Origin: Alligator mississippiensis
Taxonomy: Eukaryota > Chordata > Crocodylia > Alligatoridae
Assembly: GCF_030867095.1 (NCBI RefSeq)
Contig: NC_081824.1
Span: 123,512,162 to 123,576,161, forward strand
DNA: 64,000 bases
Reading direction: 5' to 3'
Under the pieces are notes generated by a model. The model was not told where the DNA came from. It searched no databases and saw nothing but the letters and a program-made list of their open reading frames with translations. Shown piece by piece: positions 1 to 9,693 of the stretch. Position 1 is the stretch's first letter, and each line of letters opens with the position of its first letter. A program made the translations under genes and the position numbers.

Positions 1-655
1 GAGGGGGAGCCCAGAGCCCCTGGTAGCAGTAACATTAAAACAGTGGAGGAAGCAGTGCTTGAGCAAGAGCTTGTGAGCCACAAATTAATCCTCCATGGGC
101 TGCCCATGGTCCACAAATTAGACAGCCTTAGCTTAGGCCATTCACTTAACCTGAAATTTAAGAATCCACAGTTCTTAGGGGTGGGTCACAGGAAAAATAG
201 GATGCCGCAAGTCTTATAGCAGCAGTGCTTCACATAAGGATTTAAATTCATGATGTTATGCTCAGTCATGAAGCTGTGCAGCAGTTGGTGAGTTGACCTT
301 CTATGGTGGAGTTAAAAGTCTGAGGAGGAAAAGAGACAGCTAAAATGTTTTGAAGATTTCAGGACCTTGGTGCATGAAATCAATTCCTCTCTGTAGTGCT
401 CTCAGAGTTATGACTTGCATCTCATTATTGTTAAAACTTGCAGGGACTATTGGTGTCTAGTCTCATTTCCTATATGCTACAGGCTGCTGAATTTTACTGG
501 AATACATAAATTCAAAGGTGTTAGTAACACAAACCATCTCACCCTTCAGAAGACCAAGCAATGCTATCGGTAGAGAACAGGGGACACTGATGTTATGGAT
601 GTACATACATTTGGAGCCATTTTCAAGTGGGAACACTTCAAAAGGACCTGTTAAG
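1..655. other. Intergenic DNA without recognised features
   Basis: Ordinary AT-rich sequence upstream of the first MITE; no convincing open frame, RNA gene or repeat boundary seen. Confidence 0.6.
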
Positions 656-663
656 CTGTAGTT

Positions 664-930
664 CAGTGGTTCTCAATCTTTTTTGGGGGACCACTTGAAA
701 ATTGCTGAGGGTCCAGCAGACCACTTAATAAACTCTTTTGTTCTACAAATCAAAGAACACAATTCATATTTTAATATCAGTAGTCTTACCTTTCTAATGT
801 GATGGATGTGGCTGTTTTTTCTGAGCAAAATTCTGGGAAGTCAGGTGTAATGTTTGTCAGCTTTAGCCTTAGGTCACCTTTCTCCAGACCACCTGAATGG
901 AACTCACGGACCATAGTTTGAGAACATCTG
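664..930. mobile_element. hAT-type MITE with exact 8-bp target duplication
   Basis: A 267-bp element starting CAGTGGTTCTCAA and ending in the inverted form TTGAGAACATCTG. It is flanked on both sides by the identical octamer CTGTAGTT (656-663 and 931-938). The 8-bp duplication and the CAGTGGTTCTCAA terminus are typical of hAT/Charlie-type non-autonomous elements. There is no coding capacity. Confidence 0.9.
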
Positions 931-1475
931 CTGTAGTTGTTACCTGTTGACAAGCTTGGAGTGATGGAAATGTAGTAAAACTATTTTGTCCAGGATATTC
1001 ATAGTAGGGTGGGTAAGGAAATTTGATTGCATAGAAGTCCTTGCTTCTTCATTTTTCTTTAACAATAGCTTTCCCAGCTGACAAATTGATTTGGTCTTTA
1101 TTCCTCCAAGACTTCCCTTTGAAGAAAAGTTCAGGCACAAAGAATGTTTCCCTTTGCTCAGTTGGAGGAGTCTCTTCATTGTGGATTGGCTCATGGAATT
1201 ATTTCTTTCCCAGTTGCTGACCCAAGAGTTGAAGGAAACTTCTTCCTCTTGCTCCTAAACAAGTACAAGAACCTTATCTATGCTTTTGCTTCAGGCTTCC
1301 TCTTCATGACTAGAAGTAGGACACTTAAATGATCCTAGGAGAGGTTCATTCAAGAGAGAGTTTTAACTGCTCATTACCTGAAAGATGCTAGATGTGTGTC
1401 TTTGCTATGAAAAAAGAAAGCCCTCCTCCTTCCCAAGGCTATTTGAGTTAGATTATTTTAATAGAATAAAAACAG

Positions 1476-1745
1476 GGCACATCCACACATGTCATTAATG
1501 TGCAGCAATGAACTCCAAAGCTGACTGCTCCTGAGTTTATTGCTCTGGGAAGCTCCTGGGCATGCAGTTTACACATGTGCCCAGACCACCGCACATTAAG
1601 CCAGGTCAGAGCAGCCCCAGGTGGCAGTGGTCCCAGCGGGTCAGCCTGCCAGCCCCAGGCTGCTCCAACTGGGGTCAATGTATTGAGGAGGACCTGGCTG
1701 GGGCATGAGGAGGGTGCTTCAGTCTAAGGGTAGCTGACAGGTCTG
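1476..1745. mobile_element. Probable MITE (GGGCACATCCACACATG terminus)
   Basis: Starts at a GGGCACATCCACACATGTC terminus followed by ATTAATG, resembling the left end of the element at 3164 (GGGTGCCTCTACACATTCATTAATG). GC-rich interior. The right end and target duplication are not resolved, so the end coordinate is approximate. Confidence 0.45.
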
Positions 1746-1793
1746 CAGTAAATATCAGTAAATGTATCCTATAGATGCGCCCACAGTGATACA

Positions 1794-2691
1794 TGTCACA
1801 ATCCAAAGTTGTGAGTTTTTGTTTGTGCGTGCTTCGGCATCACTAAATTATGTTCCTGCTAAATTGCAGCTTCCTTGCACGGTGGAGTTCTCTGCTGCAG
1901 AAGAGAACTCTGGTGCAACAGGGAATTTCCCGCCAATTTGTAGCTTTCTTTGCATGGTGCATTTCTTTTACATCTCAGAGATGCACGGTGCAAAGGAGTT
2001 CCCGCCATTTGTATGAAGATCCATGTCACGTTATTGGCCGATTCTAAATTATGCACACGTGGCAGCTAGCGATTGGCTTGTTAGCCGTATAAAGAGGCTT
2101 GAGTGGTTTCCGCCCAAGTTGGAGGACTCCACGAACACCAGGAGGAGGATCATCTTTGCACTGTGTGAAGATCTCTAAGCGCTGCGGATCCTTACGGACC
2201 CAACGCATTTCTTAAGCAGGCAACAGGGGTCTGATCAGCCTCTAGCCTCTTCCCATTACCGAGTGCAATCCCGGCGTATCCCACTTCCCTGCGCGCAAAC
2301 AAGGATCCACGGAACCTAGCAAACTTCGTGTGAGTGAATTGTGAGTGAATCCAGAGCTCTTGTTTTTTCAAGTACTTTCTTCGGTTGGCGCGACGGGCTC
2401 GCGGTTTAGAGCCTCGAACCGAATGGGCTAGAAGAGTGTTCACGGGAAGGAACTCTAGTCCGCCTCTCTTCTTTTCTATCTGCAACTGTAACTCAAGCAA
2501 GTTTTCCTGCCTACACTGTGACCATCTTGGGTGTAAGTAAATAATCTTTAAATCAACCATTACGCCTCTGTGACTAATTCTAGCCCGTGCGTGCCTTGCC
2601 ACTGCACAGTTCTCTCCGGCCCCGTGTGCCCGGGCTGCTGGCCACAGCCTACGTGCGCAAAGATGGGCCCGGCTCGCCCCCGGCCCACACA
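1794..2691 (+). mobile_element. Solo LTR of an endogenous retrovirus
   Basis: An 898-bp unit beginning TGTCACAATCC and ending CGGCCCACACA, with TG...CA ends. It is flanked by the identical pentamer ATACA (1789-1793 and 2692-2696), the 5-bp duplication expected of retroviral integration. It contains inverted CCAAT motifs (ATTGGC) near 2034 and 2071 and a TATAAA box at 2088-2093, which gives a + orientation and a U3 of about 300 bp. CpG dinucleotides are numerous compared with the flanks, suggesting a fairly young copy. A palindrome at about 1868-1912 contains GAGTTCTCT and AGAGAACTC arms. No internal viral genes are present. The 223-codon open frame on the opposite strand over this unit is judged spurious. 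Confidence 0.88.
2088..2093 (+). promoter_or_regulatory. TATA box of the solo LTR
   Basis: TATAAA preceded by GCCG and followed by GAGGC, about 300 bp from the LTR start and 11-17 bp downstream of an inverted CCAAT motif. This is the usual layout of a retroviral U3 promoter. Confidence 0.65.
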
Positions 2692-2784
2692 ATACAGACA
2701 AAGAGAACACGCAAGTCACCAGCAGACTGTCTATATGGCTGACAAAGGGTGTTTGTGCCTGAGCGCATGAAAAGAACAATTTTT

Positions 2785-2833
2785 CCAACTCTGTAGTTGG
2801 TCTAATACAAGATATCACATCTACCCAAAGAAC
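2785..2833 (+). mobile_element. Fragment of a short dispersed retroelement (AGACCAAC family)
   Basis: Contains GTAGTTGGTCTAATACAAG and GATATCACATCTACCCAAAG, matching the complementary strand of the copies at 8168 and 22625. Family unnamed here; a Penelope-like or SINE-like origin is possible. Confidence 0.55.
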
Positions 2834-3163
2834 CATGTTTGCCAGTTGTACTGCACTAAGCATTTGAATACAGAAACAGAGATTGGGACCCCTGCTCTAG
2901 AGACCTTATAAACTACAGAGAACACACTTGAAGCTATTTCTTTCCTTTGAGTTTGGCTTATAACAACTCAGAGATGGAAGACATCATAGACCTGGAGATT
3001 TTAAGGTAGTTGCTTCTTAGGCTGCTTATACAGCAACGGCTTTATAAGCTAGAGCTTAATATAGTATAATGCAGAACTTTAGCCTGTCTTATAAACTGTA
3101 CACTGTATGCCTTTCAGGTGTGTAACATGCAGACTGAAGAAAGCCAATACATTTATTGGAGCA

Positions 3164-3427
3164 CAGTGGGTGCCTCTACACATTCATTAATGCACTTGAG
3201 ATACTGCAGGTTTAATTTAGTACTTCCTTAATAAAGTACAAACTAAATGCACAGTAACTAGAGTTACTATATAGTAGTGCTGGTGCATAGTTATTTTGTG
3301 ATGCTTACTGAATATTAGCCTAATAACACTGTGCAGTAGGTTATTAGCATGGTTTTTAACTGCCAAAGTACTGTGCAGTGTTATAAGGCTAATCCGTAGT
3401 AAGTGTCTCGTGTAGACGTGCCCAGTG
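3164..3427. mobile_element. Palindromic MITE
   Basis: Imperfect terminal inverted repeats: CAGTGGGTGCCTCTACAC at the left and the complement of CACTGGGCACGTCTACAC at the right (14 of 18 match). Inside is a strong hairpin: 3314-3338 (ATTAGCCTAATAACACTG onwards) pairs with 3369-3393 with three mismatches, and the pairing continues outward through CTTACT. Target duplication not clear. Confidence 0.65.
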
Positions 3428-3429
3428 TA

Positions 3430-4440
3430 AACAATGCTTATTAATGCCACCACACTGTTTAGTGATGTGGGATTAGTAGTAGTCACAAAACTGACTAGCT
3501 CCTCCCTTTCAAAGCTTCTAGTGTGGGCTTTAGGATGGCTACTACACATTGAAAATGAGGGGAGATAGCAGCTGTGATACTGAGTAGTTGCTGTCATTAT
3601 CAAGGCTTTTAATAGCAGCCCTCTGACAGCTGCTTCCCCTTCACTGGTTCTGGCTCAGTTAAATGGTATAGTTACTGGTAGTTACAAAGTAGACAGACAG
3701 TGGGGCAGAAAGATGCTCCACTCTTAAATGTTCTATGCCTTAAAGTGGTATGCAGATAAGAGATGCTTTTTTAGAATATGTCATAAACAACAAAGACTGA
3801 TACTATGTTGTTATGCTGCTAAATGAAATATGCACATAAAGGACTACACAAATACAATATTTTATATAAGGGATATTTAGGGCTTTATTCCACACTTGAG
3901 GCCAACAGTACAGGTCCCATTCGCTTCATGGAACATGCCAAGCACTTAGAAGCACATACTGCCAGCAGGCCTGTTCTTTCCTCTGTCTGATCAGCTATGA
4001 CTTCCCTGCACTCAGTCTGGAGAGAAGTTGATGATTTGCCTACTCCTTTCCCTTCATCTCCCCCCACCTCCAGAGCACCCTGTGACTCACAGCCTATTTG
4101 GAGTGGACACCTGTTTTAAATGGACCCACAGGAAATGCCTATGTTGCCTTTTCATAATCTGCCTCTATGAGGGTTGGCTAAAACTCAGTCAGCTGACTAG
4201 CTTAAGGAGAGGGGGAAAAAAACCACATCTCCTGCCCACAGTCTGATGTAAGCACTGCCTGACAGCGCTTACTGGAAGGTGAAGTGACAGGGCAGGCAGC
4301 TTCTGGTGGAAGAAGAGTCTACTGTTCATTAAAACAAACCGTGACTCAATTAGACCAGGCTCATAGTGTTGTCTTGGCTGTGCCCAGTGGCATCCTGTGT
4401 CTACTGCACTCTAACAGCCTGAAAGGAAGACAAATGAAGT
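3430..4440. other. Intergenic DNA without recognised features
   Basis: AT-rich sequence with short chance open frames only; no gene, RNA or repeat boundary supported. Confidence 0.5.
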
Positions 4441-5060
4441 CCTTACAAAGGCAAATCTCCCACTGATTTATGGGCAAGGGCTCTACATAATAGAGTATAT
4501 TAATTGCCATGTACATGTATATGTGTATAAGCCCTAGCTCAGGGAAATCCCGACTTTTATGGGTGAGGCCTCTACATGATAGAATGTATGTGCATATATG
4601 TATGTGTATGTATTATTGGGGTAGCTCAGGGAAATTGCCATTTAATTATGGAGCACAGCATTACGTAATAGAGTACATGAATTGGCATGTACACGTGTAT
4701 GTACACATGCATGTATATCTACATGTACACGTACATGTCTGTGTGGGTAGCTCAGGGAAAATCCCCACAATTCTGGCTGATGGCTGTACATAAGAGTATA
4801 TGTATATGTGTGTATATCTAGTGTGTCTGTGTGTGTATTAGAGGGTAGCTCAGGGAAATCCCACTTAATTATGGGTCACAGCTTTACATAATAGAGTATA
4901 TGTATATGTATATGTATACGTGTGGTAGCCCAAGGAAATCCCCACTAAATATGGGTGAAGGCTCTACATAATCGTGTGTGAGAGTGTATTGGAGGGGTAG
5001 CTCAGGGAAACCCCTACTTAGTTACAGGGGAGGGCTCTACATAACCAAGTATATGCATCT
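4440..5060 (+). repeat. Minisatellite upstream of AIG1, about 7 diverged units
   Basis: Recurring module GTAGCTCAGGGAAATCCCC, then an ATTATGGGT-like stretch, GGCTCTACATAATAGAGTAT, and a variable TATG/TGTG run. Copies of the core occur at about 4451, 4536, 4623, 4748, 4845, 4927 and 4998, so spacing varies from about 70 to 125 bp, mainly through the length of the TATATG/GTGTAT runs. It ends within 20 bp of the CpG-rich promoter region. Confidence 0.8.
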
Positions 5061-5069
5061 GCATCCAGG

Positions 5070-5508
5070 GCATTGCTGTTTCTCTCAGCTACCGTCCCGG
5101 TGCATGTCCCGTGCACGTGCCGTGGACCAGAGAGGCCCTGCGTCCCCCCTCCCCCCTGCTGCCTTGAACTTCCTCCTCGCTCTGCACCCCCCCCGGCACG
5201 GGATCACCTGCTCCTGGAGCAGGGCAGGTTTTTGCAGATCGCCATGGCAACCCCTCCCTCCAGCACCCCCCCGGCTTGCCTTTCCTTCCCTGGGCCCGCC
5301 GGGCCGGCAGCTGCCGGAGGATCCGCAGCTGTGCCGGGCGGGGCCGGGCGCTCCCCGCAAGACGCCCTGCGCCGCTGCCTCCCAGTGCGCGCGCACTCGC
5401 ATCGGCCCGCGCCGGCCCCGCAGCCGCATCCCCGCGGCCCCGGGCGAGCGGGGGGGAGGGGAACGGGAGCAGGAGCAGGAGTAGGAGGCGGGCGGCAACA
5501 GTGGCAAC
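5070..5508 (+). promoter_or_regulatory. AIG1: CpG-rich promoter and 5' UTR region of AIG1
   Basis: GC- and CpG-rich stretch directly before the AIG1 start codon. It includes runs such as GCGCGCGC and CGGGCCGG around 5290-5460, in sharp contrast to the AT-rich flanks, and the CpG richness continues past the exon to about 5800. No TATA box is evident, as expected for a broad CpG-island promoter of a widely expressed gene. The transcription start cannot be fixed from sequence. The long open frames on both strands here are by-products of base composition. Confidence 0.8.
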
Positions 5509-5649
5509 ATGGCGCTTGTCCCCTGCCAGGTGCTGCGAGTGGCCATCCTGCTGTCATACTGCTCCATCCTGTGCCACTACAAGGCCATTGACATGCCCGC
5601 GCACCAGACCTATGGAGGCAGCTGGAAATTTCTGACGTTCATAGATCTG
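5509..5649 (+). CDS. AIG1: AIG1 coding exon 1 (residues 1-47)
   Basis: First coding exon of androgen-induced gene 1. The family is known as a multipass membrane, threonine-type hydrolase of fatty-acid esters of hydroxy fatty acids (FAHFAs). The 47 residues match the vertebrate AIG1 N-terminus almost residue for residue: it opens [10 protein letters not shown] and contains [16 protein letters not shown]. Residues about 8-24 form a first hydrophobic segment, and a second begins at Phe41. The catalytic threonine known from human AIG1 (Thr43) is present in KFLT; the partner histidine lies in a later exon outside the window. The start has A at -3 and G at +4, a strong Kozak context. The exon ends after a whole codon (CTG) at a consensus donor, GTAAGT at 5650, so the intron is phase 0. 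The open frame past the donor is intronic readthrough. Confidence 0.97.
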
Positions 5650-5817
5650 GTAAGTCCCCACCCGCCTCTTTCCCGCCCCTCCTCTGGGCGTGCGTCCCCT
5701 CTCTCCCTCCCCCTGGCTTGCAGCTGCGCCCGCGTCCCAGCCCTGGGCGCGCGCTCCGGGCTGGCACCTCGGACAGGGGACTTTGTCCTGGTGTCACTCA
5801 CGGGAGGGGACACGACG

Positions 5818-5905
5818 GAGATCTTTCTTTTTCTCTCTCTCTCTCTCTCCTTTCTTTCTCTCTTTCTTTCTCTCTTTTTCCTTTCCTTTCCTTTTCTTTC
5901 CTTAA
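5818..5905 (+). repeat. Polypyrimidine CT/CTTT simple repeat
   Basis: Almost pure pyrimidine tract of CT and CTTT units on the + strand, just inside intron 1 at the edge of the CpG-rich region. Confidence 0.9.
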
Positions 5906-6970
5906 CACTGTCTGCAGTTCCTATTTAAACAGGCCGCACAAAGCACCTCGGTGACAGCACCTGCGCCCAGGCAACAAGATCTACCATAAGGGAAGGTGGG
6001 GTGGGGAGGGACACCCCCCCCCTTCCCCCCTGGTAAATCTTCCATAGGGCATGCTACATAGCACAGTAGTGAGGTTTAACTCTCTGGCTGGCTGCCCTGC
6101 TTGCATATCCTCAGAGCACTTCAGGAAGGGTGTAGGTGCCATGTCATCTTTCTTACCCTTCTTCTTCTTTGTTTGTTTTCATGGGTGAAGGGACAAGCCA
6201 GAGCCTACTAGATCCAGCTAGCATCTGACCCATTCCTACACCCTGCCACCCACATTCACAAAACTGAAAACTTGATCTGCCGCTCTTGGCCCAGCAGAAG
6301 AATCATTATCCTGAACGCTTGCCCTGTGTCGGAGTGTCACAGCATTGTATCTGACAGATCGTGCCAGATCCAGCCAGTTTTGGTTGCAGGCTTATAAAGT
6401 CACCTGTTAGTAGACAAGAAATGTTTCTGTTTGCTTTTCACTTTAAAAATGTAGACCGTGAACTACTAAGTACAAGACCACAGAAAAAAACCTGAATCCA
6501 GCATGTGAACTGGATATCTACAGGCAGATTTGGTTTTCATAATCAGACTGCCTGAATACCAAATGATGATTTTCCTAATCCATCAGGGGAGGGGAGGGAA
6601 GGGAGACAAAAACAAACAACTCCAAAAAACCACAAGCCAGGTCTCAATACATCCTGTTATAGGATTATGGTGAAAACTCTGTCTACCACTGACATGCAAC
6701 CAGCTTTTCCCCCCAAACTACAAATTCTAAGTAGAAAGAAATGTTGACAGGCCCCAATCACAATAATCTACACTCTGATGTCTCTTGATTCAAAAACATG
6801 GAAAAATCATGCATCAGCATCTGTTTCTGCTGAACAAGTATAAATGGTCCAACTGCATAAAATGCTAATACACATAATGCCTTCAAAGTTTCTGCGGCCT
6901 AAGATCTCTTTAGTTTTCAGGTGCCATATGCAGGCTTTTGTGACAGCATAACACTAATCATCATCTGTCC
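5906..6970. other. Intronic DNA without recognised features
   Basis: Mixed-composition sequence with a short C run near 6005; no gene or defined repeat seen. Confidence 0.5.
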
Positions 6971-6971
6971 A

Positions 6972-8027
6972 TATTTTTCTTTTTTTTTTTTCTTTCCCCC
7001 CATGGAAACACATATCTCAGACTGCTTATGGCAAGCTAGTAAAGTAATATGTGACTTTGAAGATGTCTAGTAAAGCAGTGGGTTGCAACCAGGTACTGCT
7101 CCTTTAACTCACAGCTGTCATCTGTCTTAGAAGGTCTACCCCACAGTTAAGAAAATGTTAATGTTTCTTTCTAGCGTAGTCTTGATTCTTGATCAAACTG
7201 TGAGTAAAGGACCTTTACTTGAATGTCTTTCTCAGTTTCATCAGATAAGCATCTTTGCTTGTTGATGTTTAGTAATGGCCCTCTTAATGTCTCCTATTAA
7301 AAAAAACACCACCTTTCTTTATTTTGATAGGGGAACCTCTTGTGAGTTTGTAATGGCCCTCTTGTGTCTCGTATAAAAACACCTCTTGACCTTGTGAGGA
7401 AAGTTTGGATGCCATTAGGCACATTTCCCATATTTTATATGTTGGCTTTAAGTCTTGCAAAGCTCTTTTGTAAGCTTCAATTTCCTCAACCATTTGTAAT
7501 GTTCCTGCATCAGTCAGATTCAAAAGATGTCTAGACAAAATATCAGAAACACCAGAGTTTTGGCAAGCACATGTTCTCACTGTGGATAGTATCTCAGCAA
7601 GGAGAGGTTTAGTCTTTGATATCTCCCTGGCAATCATAGATGATGTGTAAGTATTGACAGTGTGGGGGGGCACAACTCTATGCTGCCACCACCCCCACTG
7701 CTGCCAGGTGCTCACTTTGGCTGGGCTGCAGCCCTGTGCCCTGCTGTTGGGGCAGAAACCGGGGAGGGCATTTGTCCCCTGTGCCCACCACACACATTGC
7801 CTATCCTAGCAATGCGGCATGAATTCTTGCTGTTCAGTATGGGTACTAGCAGTTTGTGGGCACGAAGATGTGAATTTAGAACTCTAATCTGAACATGTCA
7901 TTTGGAAACTTTTCACATGCCCAGACTTGAATGGGACGCTCCTCAATCTCAGCAAGATTTTCAGCATCAGGTAGTGTAGTAAAGACTTGGTATCTGAATT
8001 TAATACGTTTTTTCATGAAATGACAGT
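6972..8027 (-). pseudogene. Decayed protein-coding relic, probable processed pseudogene (family not recognised)
   Basis: Four protein-like segments follow one another on the - strand in changing frames. 8027-7880 starts with a KKRIKFRYQVF stretch, 7875-7800 has a SHLRAHKLLVPILN stretch, 7620-7350 contains LSRHLLNLTDAGTLQMVEE and EAYKRALQDLKP, and 7265-7171 runs INKQRCLSDETEKDIQ to a TAG stop. After the stop comes about 180 bp and then a T run on the + strand (6972-6990), read as an A tract on the - strand. Frameshifts, stops, a local duplication (7272 and 7350 areas) and a 171-bp insertion show that it is dead. Codon order, continuity and the A tract suggest a retrocopied mRNA, but the parent gene is not recognised and a remnant of a mobile-element protein is also possible. 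Confidence 0.5.
7635..7805. mobile_element. hAT-like MITE inserted into the coding relic
   Basis: A GC-rich 171-bp insertion flanked by near-identical octamers CTGGCAAT (7627-7634) and CTAGCAAT (7806-7813). Its ends are weakly inverted: CATAGATGATGTGT at the left, GATAGGCAATGTGT as complement at the right. It separates two protein-like segments of the relic, so it arrived later. Confidence 0.6.
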
Positions 8028-8167
8028 CTAGAAGCTAAGAGACATTTAAAGCAAACACTAAAGACAGCTAATTTGGACAGTCTCCTTGCAGTAGATTTAT
8101 AATCCTCTCCTTGTTTATTCAGGTAATTGAACAGTCAGGTCCTATTAAACTACTAATTGTAGTGTTG

Positions 8168-8256
8168 CAGGGGTTTAGGTTGTAGCCGTGTTGGTCTAAG
8201 GATATAGGCAGACAAGGTTCCTTGGGTGAATTTGATATCTTTTATTAGACCAACCC
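8168..8256 (-). mobile_element. Short retro-inserted element, 89 bp, with exact 13-bp target duplication
   Basis: Flanked by identical AATTGTAGTGTTG at 8155-8167 and 8257-8269. Read on the - strand it ends ACACGGCTACAACCTAAACC, the same terminus as the copy at 51234. The opposite end (GGGTTGGTCTAATAAAAG) is probably a 5' truncation. The duplication length fits target-primed insertion rather than a cut-and-paste transposon. No coding capacity. Confidence 0.8.
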
Positions 8257-8699
8257 AATTGTAGTGTTGTTTGGTGAGAGGGTAGAAACCAAGGTTAACG
8301 GTGGCTCACCCTAACATGCTCATTGATATATTCCTTATTTATGAATTATGCCTACTGATATAGAATTTGGATCTCCATTCCTAAATTATTTTTCTTTAGA
8401 TGCTAATATTCATGTATGGTCTTTCTTGCTTTTAAATTAAGGGGAAGAAATAGCTCCTAGTAATGCTGACTGATGATTTTGCAGTTGTAGAATGCAGCAT
8501 CCTTTGTAGTTCTAACAGCAATGGAAGATTTACCTAGTTCATGACACAGTATTGGGAATGTATATTATCACTCAGCATACAGTAATGTTTACCTGCAGCT
8601 ACGAACAACTGCCTACTTTAATTTCTGTTCTTGAAATTTTGAGAGGCCTTCAAAGGAGTAATAATAATGATGTTCTCCTGTTAGCACAATGCAAAGGAG

Positions 8700-8995
8700 G
8701 TCAGTAATGTTTTACTCAATTTACAAATTTGGTAAACTTAGACACAAAGAGGTGAAATGCAAGTAGCATGAGTTGGGGGGAGACACAAGACTGGCTTGGT
8801 CATCACTGTGCTACTGGCAGCACAGCTACTGATGCTGCCTCATTCACAGCTGCCACCCAGGGTGCTCAAACACCCAATTACATCTCTGGTGAAATGACTT
8901 GTGTAAGGTCAACCAGCAGGCCATTTGTAAAACCAGAAGTAGAGTACAGGTTTCGGGAGCACCAGTGCAGTGCTCTTTCATCTAGGCTGCATGCT
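8700..8995 (+). mobile_element. MIR-type SINE, interrupted
   Basis: Contains the typical MIR order: TTTACAAATTTGGTAAACTTAG, ACACAAAGAGGTGAAATG, then after an insertion GACTTGTGTAAGGTCAACCAG, and CAGTGCTCTTTCATCTAGG. These correspond to the well-known AAACTGAGGCACAGAGAGGT and AAGGTCACACAGC blocks. Confidence 0.75.
8760..8887. mobile_element. Insertion of 128 bp within the MIR copy
   Basis: The MIR is split exactly between two copies of GGTGAAATG (8751-8759 and 8888-8896), a 9-bp direct repeat that reads as a target-site duplication. The insert is GC-rich and non-coding; terminal inversion is weak. An 8-bp hAT-type duplication is compatible. Confidence 0.6.
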
Positions 8996-9693
8996 ACCTT
9001 ATATTCTTGGTAAAAACTTCTTCATAGCTTTGTTGCCTTACTTTTAATCCCATAGGTCTAACCAGGCCTCAGAAGTTTACTTTATACAACGTGGTAAAGA
9101 ACAAAGTGCATGCTGGATTCTTCATAGTGTAAACTATCTTGCTTTATTTAGGTGCCTTCATAAAATCTCCATTCACCATGTAAAATGTTCAGAGTTTGTT
9201 AGTAGAGAGCCAACAGTTTACACTTTCAAAGTTAAACAGCACTTTAACCTTCTGTTGAGTTAGGACTGGTGTTGGAGCATTTAGCACAAGGGGACGGGGG
9301 CGGGGGAAATTATTTGGCCTCAGGAACCACATAGGAAGTTTTGATGAGTTGTGGTAGGCTGGGTCAGCACCCCACTCCTGCTTCCCCCTCCACTGCAGGA
9401 CAACTCGCCAAAACTCCTTATGTGGGATGGGGCCATGGGTGGACAGGGAGCAGTGTTTGAGAGCAGGATGGGTAGGTGAGGCTGGGATCATGGGGAGGAG
9501 TTACAGGGCAGTGACAGCATGGGGCTGGGCCCTAAAGCCACTCCTTACACACCCCTGCTCTGTGGGAGGGGACGCATGTGGGGGGAGGGGAGGCTTGGGT
9601 GCTACATCCTGGGAGCCAGCTGGGGGCAAGGGAAAGGAGGAGGGAGTGCATGCAGCACTTCTCACCCTGGTGTTGTGGTCCATGGCTTCCCCT

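Noticed and set aside
2192..2863. 223-codon open frame on the - strand
   Set aside because: It spans the solo LTR antisense to its TATA box and runs past its border into another repeat; composition is arginine/alanine-rich and shows no domain.
5085..5635. Several overlapping frames of 117-172 codons on both strands at the CpG island
   Set aside because: Proline, arginine and glycine-rich readings of CpG-rich DNA in several frames at once; the AIG1 exon with matching donor explains the real coding content.
5650..5928. Extension of the AIG1 frame beyond residue 47
   Set aside because: The consensus GTAAGT donor at 5650 and the exact continuation of the protein at 62520 show that this is intronic readthrough.
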